A DNA stretch of 64,000 bases from Aplidium turbinatum (Eukaryota > Chordata > Ascidiacea > Aplousobranchia > Polyclinidae). Below, one piece after another: positions 36,585-48,222 of the stretch. Location of the stretch: assembly GCA_918807975.1 (NCBI GenBank), contig OU964924.1:1996501-2060500 (forward strand), in the 5' to 3' direction. Numbering within the stretch: position 1 is the stretch's first letter; each line of letters opens with the position of its first letter. Made by a program: the position numbers and the translations under genes. The notes below the pieces were generated by a model. The model was not told the DNA's origin and did no database searches. It saw nothing but the letters and a program-made list of their open reading frames with translations.

Positions 36585-36902
36585 TCATTCTGTCAATCGC
36601 GGTGACCAGGCCTGCCTCAGCGGTTTGACAGCTCTACAAGTATGCGAAACTGCCAGGGGTAAGCTTGCAAAAAAAATTTCACTTTGATGATGGCGTATGA
36701 GTCTCTCGAGGATCTTGAAGGAGATGCAGAGCAGTGAGATTGGACGGTAACTCTTCGGGTCCCCTGGGGGCTTCTTCGGCTTAGGGACTGCAACCACAAG
36801 GGCTCTTCTCCAGAGTCTGGGAATTCTCAGGTGGCGCAAGCAGCAGGAAAGGAAGTCTTTTAACCAGGACTTTAAGGAGGCAGCAGCATGGAGTATCAAC
36901 AT
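36585..36902 (-). mobile_element. LINE fragment: reverse transcriptase N-terminal part
   Basis: The minus-strand frame reads KSWLKDFLSCCLRHLRIPRL, then WRRALVVAVPKPKKPPGDPK and SYRPISLLCISFKILERLI. The PKP-x-K, SYRPISLL and ILERLI blocks are standard for the fingers region of non-LTR retrotransposon reverse transcriptase. The catalytic YADD region is absent and the frame ends shortly after, so this is a truncated, non-functional piece. It lies between the two piggyBac-like elements. Clade not resolved. Confidence 0.85.
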
Positions 36903-37079
36903 GATAACAAAAGACCATTACACCAATAACAGCCAGAGATGGTCAAGCAGCCAAGTAGGTGTCCGCTGTATTATTTTTAAACGAACAAAACAAAATAACC
37001 TTAGCGATTTAACATAATGTAACTTTGGGTAGGGTGGTAACTTTTTGGGTTAATTTTTTGGTTTGTAACTAATTTTGGA

Positions 37080-37144
37080 TTAACATAATGTATTACACAC
37101 ATGTGTGTGCAATACATTGCAATGTGTGTAATACGTTATGTTAA
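37080..37144. repeat. Short hairpin repeat
   Basis: TTAACATAATGTATTACACA pairs with its near-perfect reverse complement ending at 37144 (ATGTGTGTAATACGTTATGTTAA region). It may be part of a slightly larger imperfect element starting near 37010. Confidence 0.7.
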
Positions 37145-37215
37145 ACCCGTTAGGGTTACTTTGTTTTGCTTGTGTATGGTTCAAGAAAGCAAACTCTCTA
37201 CCAAAGCTTTATTAA

Positions 37216-38908
37216 CCCATTTAAGGCCGGTGTCCTTTTAAAAGGACATCGTTTTGAATGCATCAGTATTGCATCATCTTATTTTGATTGAATCATTTTG
37301 GACTTGCTAGTAGTTGTTTAGGGTCTATTTTGGAAGGTGTTGATAAATATTTGCGAACAACGTACTTTTTCTGAATTTTGTGAAAGTTTGAAAATTGTTG
37401 AAAAATGAGAAGAGCCCGATGAAGTGAAGTGAGGAGGAACATGCATGTTTTATTGCCTATTAGTAATAGATATGAATTATGTTTCTTCATAGTTTGGCAC
37501 TCTATAATATTTTGCTTTCTACTACACTGTAATTTGTGTAAGGTTTTGCTTCTTTTTTTTTTGTTTATTTTGCTTTATATTTATTGTTGCCTTTTAAAAG
37601 GACACCGGCCACATGGCCACACTTTTTTGGCTGTTTGTAACACTGTCAAAGAATATTGAACATCGTGTAAAAGCAGCACATAGTGCCTATGGAAGACTTA
37701 ACCTTCGTGTTTTCAACAACCATGCTATATCTATCCGCAAAAAATTATGGTCCTACGGGCAGTCGTTCTATCCACCCTTCTCTATGCTTGTGAAACCTGG
37801 ACGTTATACAGCCGTGACATCAAACGTCATGAAAATTTTCAATAGAGGAAACTGTGTCAAATGCTAGGCACTCGTTGGGAAGATTGTCTCAGTAAAGATG
37901 CGATCCTTGATCGCGCTAGGCTGGTTGCCCAGTTCAGAAGCCACCATATTGCAACACTGCCTTCGCTGGACAGGACATGTCATGAGCAGGCACAACGAGG
38001 AGGGACACCTAAAGACAGGAACTCCCCCCGCCAGAAGTCCAAAAATGAGATACAAAGATCAGCTGAAAGTCTCCCTCAACCATGCAAACATTGATCTGGA
38101 TTCATGGGAAAACCTTGCTAGTGACGGATTACTCTGGAGAAAAAGATCTAAGGAAGGCACGAAAATTTTCGAAAAAAAAAATACAAAAAGCCCAAGAAAA
38201 ACGAACACTAGAAAAGCTAAAACTACCACGTCTCTCCCTCCATACAATCCATAGCCCCCATACAATGTGACTTTTGCCCACGTCTTTTCCATCATACACT
38301 GGCCTCCAAAGCCATATATGACATCACCATCCAAAGCCAAATTCGATTTGATGACGAAACCAATGCTAGGTCCCGAGCTGAAGCCGACGACTGTCAGTGG
38401 CGTATCGCTATGGTTTGTGCCACCCGCGGCGGACCATGATTTTGCACCCCTGAACGCGTGAAGTAGGAGCCAGCGAATAGAATTCGAGCTAAATCTGTTT
38501 CAAAAATTATTTTTACTATGCTTTTTCGCTTAGGTTTAAAAATATTCTGCCGCTACAAGCTTCCGACCGGGGGGGGGGGGACTGCCTAATTGGGGGCGGG
38601 GCACCCTCCCACTAGCTCCGCCGATGGTTATTGTGAATATAATATGTTCATACAATAACTTTGAAACGTCCTTCAAGAAAGATCTGACAAATTTCTACCA
38701 AAACAAACACCTTCTTATGTTAAGGTATCGCGAGGTTTACATTTGACTATGTGGCCGGTGTCCTTTTAAAAGGCGAACAAAAAAATGCATCAAAAAAGCA
38801 AAAATCATCAAATTTTTTTAAACTAATTCAAAAGTTATGACAATACAACTTTTTGGCTGAAATATTTCCTAAAAAGAGCAATGGGAACTTGTGGCGGCTT
38901 TTAATGGG
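37216..38908. mobile_element. piggyBac-like element 2 (TTAA-flanked) with nested LINE
   Basis: TTAA lies at 37212-37215 and 38909-38912; tips read CCCATTTAAG on the left and CTTTTAATGGG on the right, giving CCCATT inverted ends. A GGCCGGTGTCCTTTTAAAAG block occurs near the left end (37226), in inverted form at about 37587-37609, and again near the right end (38754). Between the last two lies a LINE fragment. No piggyBac transposase is visible. Confidence 0.6.
37640..38460 (+). mobile_element. LINE fragment: C-terminal part of a non-LTR retrotransposon ORF
   Basis: The plus strand shows NIEHRVKAAHSAYGRLNLRV then FNNHAISIRKKLW, and further on LRWTGHVMSRHNEEGHLKTG, MRYKDQLKVSLNHANIDLDS and WENLA. 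These are the conserved blocks after the reverse transcriptase in many LINE polyproteins (the A-x-AFGRL, LRWAGHV and R-x-KD-x-LK-x-SL motifs). A frameshift near 37750 and another near 37890 separate the blocks across frames, so the copy is dead. A C-x2-C pair (CDFCPRLF, about 38266) may be the remnant of the C-terminal zinc knuckle. A run of Gs lies downstream at 38568-38580. Confidence 0.85.
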
Positions 38909-38912
38909 TTAA

Positions 38913-39862
38913 TTTTAATTGCCAAAAAGAACTCAATAAAGTTGTCAGTGATTAAAAACCTGGTACTTTTGTATCTTTATGTTTTATCGAACCGATAAGC
39001 GCTGAACATGTTTACAACCGGTGACTGTAAAATCGACTGTAAAATCCTTCTCATGTTTTATGCATTACAATAAAAATGAAGTTTTATTTTTCAGTTCTGG
39101 TCTTTCCAACAAAGTCATTCTGTGCTTTTACTGACGAGACCGATGAGCAACATTCGGTTCTTTCCTGGTTGAATTTGAAAAATCGAGTTTTATCATAATA
39201 AATATTCACTATACCAAAACAATATTGACACGATTAGGCTAAATTTATTGCAGGATTGTAAACACTCAAACAGACTACACTACGTTGAAAGCGTTACTAA
39301 AACATGCGAACTTGCTCAAACGGTAGATTTTGTACTACAAAAAAAACCAAAAAGAATGGTGTTTTTTTAACTGACCTTCAGGAGGTTTTTAAAGACAATA
39401 AAATTGTTGACCATGAATCGTATAAAATGGAAAACTAAATTATTCATTTTCGACTTTTCAAAGCTTCGGTTTTATTCCTCATCGTTTATCTTTGCCTTGC
39501 AATTATCTTCTTTCGTCAGTTCAATTCTATGATCAGAGTTTACTTGTAAGTCTTTTAAAATCACTTGAACATCGTCAAAGACCCCTTTATGGAGCAACTT
39601 TCTTAAAAAGTCAAGTACCTAGAGATTCCTGAACCAGCACTAGAAAAATTGCTCTTGCTCTACCAAAGTAAGAAAAGTGTCAAAAAGTCAAAAGTCAATG
39701 ACTGAAAGGATACGGTATAATTTCAATTGATTAATTACAGCAGCTTTTTATTTTGAATACTCGGTTATATTTAGCAATATATTTATTGAGTTTCATTATG
39801 GATAAGGGATCTCCTGACTAAGAAGCAGCAGGCCAGCGATTCTCCATCAAATATCAATTCAG
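38913..39862. other. Non-coding stretch, nothing recognised
   Basis: AT-rich sequence with only short chance frames between piggyBac-like element 2 and the nested foldback/hAT insertion. Confidence 0.5.
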
Positions 39863-41751
39863 TATTTTATTATTAAAAATGCATGGAGAATCAGCACAGC
39901 CCTACTTATGGCACACGCATTTCGCTCTACTACTGTAGAGCAGTGGTTCCCAACGCATGGGTCGCGACCCAAAATTGGGTCGCCTGATTATTTTTTTAAG
40001 TTGTTTGTTTTTCAGGCATATTGTATCTTGGGCGAAAAAATAACAATAAAAAAAATTTAAAACGTGAAGAGATCGATCACAAAAGTGGAAAGTATAAACA
40101 CAAGTCATGAAGCGTTTCATGTCGAGACATCTGAAAGCTTTGTAGCATGATCATAGTGCAAGAACTTTTAACAGTTTTTATTATTGTTCGTTTTTATTAT
40201 TGTTATTATTATTATTAAATGTAAACCCAACGAAAATTTCAGTCTCAAACATAACTTAACTTGTCAAAATTACGGGATAAACATTGTAACGTGCACTATA
40301 TGTCACTAACGCTATGTCGGACAAACTATGACAAATTTTCCACACGTTGGGTCACACATAGTCTGATGTGGTAAAACGCTTCAAAGACAATAGCCCCAAG
40401 TGCTGTATGGACTCATTGCTTTCTCCACAGAGATGCCTTTGCTGCAAAAAAGCTGTCTCAAAAGCTGCACGAAGTGTTGAATGATGTGAAGTGTGCAAAC
40501 TTCACCAAACCAAGTCCACTAAATCGGCGTTTGTTTTCGTCTTTGTGCACTGACATGGATTCTGATTATTATCAAGCATTGCTGCTGCACATGGAAGTGC
40601 GATGGTTGTCACGAGATCGTGTCCTGAAGCGAGTTTGTAATTTGCCAGAGGAGATTGCTATCTTCCTGAGGCAACAGAACTATGTGAGATTAGCCGAGAA
40701 GTTTTTGCAAGAAGATTTCAACGCAAAAGTTGCTTACCTTGCCGATATAGCCTATTTGACTCTTTGATTTCTCTAATTTTATCTATGCAAGGCAACGGTT
40801 TTACGGTGATTGATCGCGCCGCGAAAGTTTTTGCTTACTACAAAAAAACTCATATTCTGGAAATGTTATGTCACCAGAGATGAGTACGATATATTTTCTC
40901 AGCTAACGCAATATATTTGTGGCAAGGAAGTTGATTTTAAGCAAACAATAATTGGATACCTGGAACAGTTTGACAAAAAGTTTGTGCACTATATGGAGAA
41001 TCTCTAACACTTAACAGCCAAAATGATTGGATAATTGATCCATTTGTTGAAAAAGATCTGCCTCAACTTCCCATCCATGTTGCAGAACAGTTGATGAACA
41101 TACCGACAGAAGCAGCAAATCGTATTTCTTTTGCGTCCTTCAAAGACAAATACCCCAAACATTCTGCAAACATCCACTTTTGGGCTTCCATGTACAAAGT
41201 ATATTCACAGTTTCAAAATTAATGATTCAAAAACAGATTCTATTTGCAACAACTTGGCTTTGTGAGATTAGATTTAGCGCCATGTGTGTATTGAAAACTA
41301 AAGAGCGAAACCGGCTGGAAGTTCAAGCCGACATGCGGCCATGCCTAAGGAAAATAACGCCTCGATTTCAAAAACTCACCAACAGCAAGCGAGCACAGCT
41401 ATGTCATTAGTGATTTGGTAAACATGGTATTTTAGGGAAAAGTTAGGCTACTGCTTTTGTAATGCTGTTTGTTTGCAGCGCAATCTTGTATGGTTTTTAA
41501 AATACTACGACAATTTGCTTGGGTCGCAAGATTTTACCGAACTAAATTTTTTTCTAAATGGGTCGCCTTAAAAACAAGTTGGGAACCACTGCCGTAGAGC
41601 ATCATTAGTGCCTTATTCAAATAGAATAAGTTATTCAAATCAAATATTCTATTTGAATAAGGCACTAATGATGCCCTACAGTTGTAGAGCGAAATGCATA
41701 TGCCATAAACAGGGCTGTGCTGATTCTCCATGCATTTTTAATAATAAAATA
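39863..41751. mobile_element. Foldback MITE split by a hAT insertion
   Basis: The outer arms are TATTTTATTATTAAAAATGC (39863) and its reverse complement ending at 41751; they continue as GGAGAATCAGCACAGCCCT on the left and its complement on the right. An inner hairpin at 41600-41690 (TTATTCAAATAGAATAAG / CTATTTGAATAAGGCACTAA) belongs to the same element. The hAT element at 39941-41591 interrupts it near the left arm. Confidence 0.75.
39941..41591 (+). mobile_element. hAT DNA transposon (ZBED/SCAND3-like transposase remnant)
   Basis: Terminal inverted repeats CAGTGGTTCCCAAC / GTTGGGAACCACTG with subterminal GGGTCGC motifs; 8 bp flanks CTGTAGAG and CCGTAGAG match at seven of eight positions. 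The coding strand is plus. The best frame (40390-40767) reads HCFLHRDAFAAKKLSQKLHE, LNRRLFSSLCTDMDSDYYQA and LLLHMEVRWLSRDRVLKRVC, matching the RNaseH-like region of vertebrate-type ZBED/SCAND3 hAT transposases (usual RPLNSRLF and LLHTEVRWLSRG-x-VL-x-RV). Later pieces are visible to about 41410 in other frames. At 1.65 kb, and with stops and shifts, it is inactive. Confidence 0.88.
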
Positions 41752-41871
41752 GCCTACTACTTGGAAAGATTTTATGGTTTAGTTTACAGCTGATATCCAT
41801 TTCGTAAGGGCTGTGTTGTACAAAATATATCAATAGGTTTTTCCTGATAAGGCTGAAGTAAGGATTATTTT

Positions 41872-42105
41872 ATCAAAAAATAACGAGCCTAAAATGTAAA
41901 TACTAAAGTTATGTTCAGCAAACGGTTCCACAATTAAACTGTCTTCTTATTTAGTGCTATAAATGTAAAAATTTAAAGTAAATATTTTAAATGTAAGTCG
42001 CAATTAAATTTAAAACTTAATGGCACCAATAAAAACAGTATGGTGTCCAAAACGTTTGCTGAACATGAGTTCAGTATTTACATTTTGGGATCGTTATTTT
42101 TTGAT
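41872..42105. mobile_element. MITE with about 50 bp inverted repeats
   Basis: ATCAAAAAATAACG (41872) pairs with CGTTATTTTTTGAT (ending 42105). The arms continue with 'taaaatgtaaatact' / 'agtatttacatttt' and 'atgttcagcaaacg' / 'cgtttgctgaacat'. The centre is unique and AT-rich. No clear target duplication. Confidence 0.8.
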
Positions 42106-43084
42106 TAGATTACCCAGGCGTTCCAACCATTTTACTTCTAAGTTAATTTTGTTTCATTGAAGGTTGATTGGAATTTTTTGGGTTGAATATTTTGACAGGT
42201 CTGTCCCTTCCGTTCATGAGAAAACTTACTAAGTTGAAGGGGGGGCAATGGGACATAAATCGTTTTTTGAGAGCGATTGCCACCACGATGGCTTCATAAG
42301 AAGTCTTCAGCGACTAATTATGACGTCATAATAAAAATTAAAACAAAAGAAAACGAATTGGAAAGGTCACCGACATGACCTTAGGGCGTTCACTTTAAAG
42401 ACACTTAGATAGAAATGCGTATTAAATGCGTAACTAATCTTCATCTACTTGAAAAGCAAAAAAAAATTAAAATTAGCCGTTTTTCAAATAAAGTTATGCT
42501 AGTCATTGCCATGGGCATTTTTATAAATTATGAATATTAGGCAGAGTACAACAATTCTTTGGCTGAATCTTCTAAATTTCCTCTGAAAACTTGGTTAAAA
42601 GATACATGTATAACACTAATTATATATCGATGAACTTGAAATGAAAGAATCATAATTATTAGTTCTTATCGGAAAAATTAAAATTATCCTATCTCTGAAT
42701 AATGAAAGACAAGGTGGAAGAATATTTTGCTTTGGTCGTCAAATATTCTGTGACTTATGGTCTAAAAACAAGTACCATGTCACGTTATGCAATGTCATTT
42801 TTAATAGCTTTTTTTTACGGGCATCAGCACTTTTATTTTGCAAACTCTATTAAAATTCCATAAAGTAAGAAATATCCCTGGATTCAGTTCTTGAGTGTTT
42901 CAATTTTTTTTTACTAAAAAGACTTGACAGCTTTAGCTTCTATGTGAAATTTTTCTTAAAGTACCACCAGTTGTTATTTTTATAAAGTTACTTTTGCAAC
43001 ACATTCAAATTTATGCGTTGGGAATCAATGCATAATCTCCCGACTTGGCTTGTTTGAGCAAACACAATGCATATCCATGTTTCT

Positions 43085-43350
43085 CCGCAGTCGATTGTAG
43101 CAAGAATTGAGAGCGATAGACAGTATAAACACGTGTTTCGCCCATGAGGCTGGGCTCATCGGTATCGCATCACTAATTCATGTTATAGAGCTCTCGACCG
43201 CTGCCTTTGGCAGTCAATTGAATTCTTACCAGCGTGGAGGCTACACCGGAATGGTTGGCGAAACGCAATACTCGCTGTTCTGTGATAAGCACTCAAGTTT
43301 GTGCTGGATGCCAGGTAGATACCTCCTTACATGATGACATGATGGTTGTT
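43085..43350. repeat. CpG-richer segment of unknown origin
   Basis: Contains 'acacgtgtttcgcccatgag' and 'ggctgggctcatcggtatcg', then 'cgaccgctgcctttggcag'. The composition contrasts with the flanks. The short frames (75-79 residues) match no family I recognise. It is likely the remnant of an interspersed repeat, but an isolated exon cannot be excluded. Confidence 0.3.
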
Positions 43351-46112
43351 ACGTCACACCACCTCACAATCGAAGAGTGCAAATACAGAAACTGCTCGGT
43401 ACTAAAGAAAACGTGTAATTGTGCAGTGTTACTGATAGAATTCAGTGTAAGTGGAAAATATAACAACTTGTAATTAACCAGAAAAGAACCATTGAAGGAC
43501 TTAGATCAGTGATTTACATGAAAGCCAAGTTATTACCAGGTTCTTTCACACATAATTGCTATCTGTTCAAGTACTAGTTACTTTAGAAGCAAATTCAAGA
43601 TGAGTCAGAATTCCAATTGCTGGATGCGGACGTGAACGTGGCTTTCCGTACTTTCTTTAGATAGTAATTGAGGTAAAGAACTGTGCAACTAAACGTTAAA
43701 TGTAGATTTAAACATCCGCCTTCCATAACGAAGTAATAGTATTCTAATAGGAAATCATATTTGGTGTAATGCAAGTTCAAAAATTTTGGCACGCTCAAAA
43801 GTCAGTACCATGTTATATAGTCTTCCATAATTGAAACAACTGCAAATTACCTTACCTTAATAACAGTAAAACCCAGTGTAGGCAAATTGTATAAGTCAAC
43901 ATATAAAGACAGTTAAAGCATACGCATTCATCATGCAAATATAAACTTTTTTACCTCCAGTTCATCTAAAGTCACTGCATAGTGCATAATCAATCATAGA
44001 TACCTTTCATACCAATAATGTAAATTCGAAAGTAAAAACAAAACTCAAGTGTTAAAAGCTACATAAACGCATAAAATCCATTATAATAGTAATATGCTTA
44101 TGGTACAGTTATATGAGTTTAAGAAATAAACCAAAAAGTCTTTTATATGTCGAGCACACGTGTTTATTTTTAAATCTAAATTGTATTCGTGAAAATTATT
44201 TGAAAGTTGTAGGCGATTTTTTTCATTTTTCTCCTAATCTGAAGCCTTTTTTAACATCGTGTTGTAATGAGGAAATTTCTTCTCAAACGTATTTTCTATA
44301 TCTTGGTAAAGGTTTTGAAATGTTGTTAGAAAAGCTCTTACTGTGGACACGAAACTTGGAGAAAACACTTTATCTTTCACTCTGAGAATCCGACACAATT
44401 TTGTTCTTCAGGAATAAACTTTGTTACTTTTTTGTAGTAAGTGAGAGAAAAACTTTTATTCCGTCCGTTGCGAGAATAGTATACGGTAGAAATATACAAT
44501 ACATAAACATACAGTGATCGCACAAATATTTGCGCATGACACATTTTCTCTTAATCTGATTGCATGTTGATACTTATCACAAACGAAAGACACCTTTTTT
44601 CTATCACTTGATTTATTTTGACCTATTTACTGTACACAGCTAACAATTGCTTTATTGCATGGTTTAGATAAATGCTAACCAAGTAACTTATGCATTGAGC
44701 CGAAATACAGAAGTAATTTTTGTTTATGTTGTTACATTTTTTAAACGTTTAAAAATATCAAATCACTCTGAAATTGTCGTATCATTGTTTAACGGCCTGC
44801 AGATAAACTTTCCAATTCAACGTAGCAATTACAGAGAAGTAATTTCTACGTTTAATCAAATGGCAAAAGATTTTACAGTTACTCCCCATAATTATGTTCT
44901 TTGACTGTTTCTTTGTTTCTTTTTATCATCGCCTCTTGGCTATTGGCTTTGTCGTCACATCATTTCAGTCACAACGAAAAGGATTCCAGCGTTTATTGTG
45001 AAGTTGGTCAATTTTCAGGGTTGAAAGATCACAGTTATAGCGCAAACTCCATTTTAATGAAATTATTTGAAACTTCACTCAAGAAAATTAAAAGGATTGC
45101 TTCATATTATAAATAAACTATTTGCAGGTAAAGAGGCTTATTTGTCAAATTTGGTAAATATCGCATAGAATGCTGTATACAAGCGACTGTCACAACACGA
45201 TCATGTATACATGCTATCGACGTTTGTGAGGAATAAGGTCTGAAGAAAATGCATCTCCGACACACAATTATTCTTTCATCAGCTACTCAATAATACAATT
45301 AACTAATAAAAGCAGAAAAACAGCTGTAATATTAAACAGATTTCTTCGATGAGTTGAATAAATCAAAAACAAAGAGCTCAAAATATAGAATTGAGCAGTT
45401 TTAGTAAGCGTTTCCACATCAGAGCTGTTTTTATTTTCAGTGTCAGCCTATGAAGTGAAGTTAATTTCTTATGCACAGTTTTATTATTATTTTGTTCAAT
45501 TTATAGCCTTGAACAAGGGTTTTGTTTTCATAACGTTTACTAAGATGCGTTTCATTTTTACTTTCGGACTCTTTAAACTTTGATCAGTGTTACTAGGCAT
45601 CTTAAACATTTTGTTGCTTAGTTGAATGAATTATATGACGAGAAGAAAGGTTATTGGGAAGAGATAAGACCGTTTTGTGGCTTTAGATTTTTACAAATAA
45701 AAAATCGATTATGACAATATTGTAGGTTGACAACTGATACTAATAAAAGAATACTATATTCACGGATCACAAGAAATTACTGTAAAGTTTTGTTGCAAAA
45801 ACAAACGAATGTACTTTACAATGTCGTTAATGTTTGATGTCACATTTTCTAAAAACAACACACTCTCGTGCTATGAAGTTTACTTGACAACAGATTATTA
45901 TTTATTACGGAGATATTCTACTGTGAAGACAATTTATTTAAAGCTAACCAAATGTTTTCATGATAAAAATTCATCATTTTGTGATGTGTCTCGTTGAGTC
46001 GGATTTCTATTTGTCTCCAAATTACTGCTCCACATTCACTATGCAGTGGTGTTCATTTGCTTGTTCTAGAATGTGCGTAAGGTTTTGCAGTTTTATCATA
46101 GAGTTTAAATCA

Positions 46113-46182
46113 ACCCCTTTCTACATTGATTTAACGTCCACAGGCGTTGAATTAATGTAAAAAAAGATTGATTTGCTGTCTG
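46113..46182. repeat. Hairpin family member
   Basis: CTACATTGATTTAACGTC faces GCGTTGAATTAATGTAAAA across a 5-6 base loop, followed by 'gattgatttgctgtctgga'. It matches copies at 30129 and 34156. Confidence 0.7.
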
Positions 46183-47676
46183 GATGGACAACCAATACTC
46201 GCAGAGCTGCCCGCACGTCAATAACCTCCATTATGATGAGAGAATGTTTGTGTTTTTATTGAGCATTGTGTACAACGCTGAGGTTGTTAATCGGCTTTGA
46301 AAATTTTACAAATCATTAAACAAGCACCGCCTTTTTACATGAGATTGAACAAGTTAAATAAATTGTCGTGAAGCCTCTGGCGAAAACTTTAAACTTGTCT
46401 TGTTTTGTAAAAAGGAACTTCAAGTCAGTCTGACACCTTGTTAGAAACGCGCTAAATATAGTTTTAGCAAAATCGCAAGATTATGTTTATTGTAAGCCTA
46501 TTAATCGTAAATACGAAATGCAGTAAGCAAATGAATAGAAATTTGCTTAAAAACAATTTGAAATGCAACGATAAAACATATGAAACTCTATAAACAAGTT
46601 GGTCAACAACTCTGCCTATAATCGAATGAGATGTTATCACTAGAATATAAATTTATACATCTAATTTCTAACTCAGAAATGTACGTTACAAAGTGGACTA
46701 AGTTTCTTCAAACAGGGTCATCTTGTAAGATGCCCTATGTGGATAGGCAGTTACGTTATTAGTTAAAATAGCTGACGCTATTTATGCAATAAAAATTGGC
46801 TTTACTTTTTTTGTAATTGTAAGTGTTATAGTAAATTTACTGCTACAAGAGCTTGAAAGTACTTTTTATTGTTTGATTTAACCTTTTAGTAATCTCCATT
46901 TTTTTTCTTCAATTGCTTGAACTAGACATCCATGGCGTCGGATGAACAGTTAGACCAAGCATTCCTATGATAGGCCTATATTGTATGAATTTTTCTTTCT
47001 GTCGTTAAACTAATGAGTTTGTGTTTGCTTACCAGCTGCCCGCTTGCTAGAAATTTTACTCCTTAAATGGATATGCTTCAGTTTTTGCTTTCTTACTACA
47101 TGGCAGAAAAATTTATATTGTCTTGTTTTAATATTTTTAAACATTATTCACCATCATTAATTTTTATTTGCTAATTGCGTATAAAAGTAGATATAACTTA
47201 TGCAACAAAATTTATGGGAAGATACTTCAGAAGATACTTCATTTTCTTAGATATAACTTATAATCACTTTTACTTTTTTTGTTAAGAAGTTTGATTGTGA
47301 TGCAGCACTATGATATATAGAAAATAGTGAATGCGATTACATATCATAGAAAACACCCAACTTCAAACCGTCGTGTTGGTAAGAGAAATTCTATGAAGAT
47401 TTGGTTAAAAATCAAATTAAAAAGTATTGAAGCAGAATTACAGTAAATACATTACCACTACAACAGTGTTAGAATATTTGTTGCACAAATAAGTTCTTTA
47501 GGCTTGATAACAGACATTCTTTACCATAGTAAAGATGGCAAGTATACTAGTTTGACAATATAGAATCATAACATTTTGAAATATTGGCATTTTCAGCTTT
47601 ACGATGTTGTTAAGAGTTTAGTAAACAATTAAACATGGAAGAACAAAAAATATTTTGATTACTGCTGAGCTCAGCT

Positions 47677-48222
47677 ATGACTGCCAAAGAAGAGCCTTCT
47701 ATAGCAGAGCTGCTAGTAAGAAAGAAGAGATTTGTATACAACGCAAATTCAACGTGTGGAAGTTTGGCATATTGCTCCTCAGAGCTCCACACCAATGACA
47801 TCGTTTTAAATTCATCATTACTTTTTGATCAACGTTGTTCCAAGACTGGTTTTGCTTTTTCAATCCTCATTAATGTGTCTATAGCAATCACTGTTCTCGT
47901 TGGAAACGCTATGATTGTCTACATTATGTCGACAAATCGAAAATTTAGGACTCCACAAGGAATATTCAAAACTTCTCTTGCTGTCTTTGACTTCCTGGTA
48001 GGCGCCATTATCCTTCCTGCCACAATTCATAATGAGATTTTTATCATGGTGGTTCCCCTACACCGAAGTTACCTCTCCTACTTGGAGCCTTTTGCTGGGT
48101 CCATGATCAGTAATATATTTGGATGTTTATTCACTGTATGCATTTGTGGATCTTTATTTTCTTTGCTGCTTCTCACAATAGACAGGTTAATGGCAGTACA
48201 CTGGCCTTTCAAGTACTCAACG
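47677..48222 (+). CDS. GPCR exon 1 (N-terminus, TM1-TM3)
   Basis: Encodes residues 1-182. TM1 contains VLVGNAMIVYI, TM2 TSLAVFDFLVGAIILP, TM3 ends LLLLTIDRLMAVHWPFKYST. The position usually held by the disulfide Cys at the top of TM3 (24 residues before the Asp of DRL) is Ser. Donor GTAAGT, phase 0. Confidence 0.93.

Larger units (their letters stand above)
42106..47676. other. Region upstream of the GPCR, no gene recognised
   Basis: Mostly AT-rich DNA with short frames that show no family signature. A patch at 43085-43350 is richer in G, C and CpG than its surroundings. A TATA-like 'gtataaaag' lies at about 47179, some 500 bases before the GPCR start codon; a promoter role is only a guess. 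Confidence 0.4.

Noticed and set aside
44113-45116. Short plus-strand frames of 69-90 residues upstream of the GPCR
   Set aside because: They are of chance length for AT-rich DNA, with no splice context or recognisable domain.
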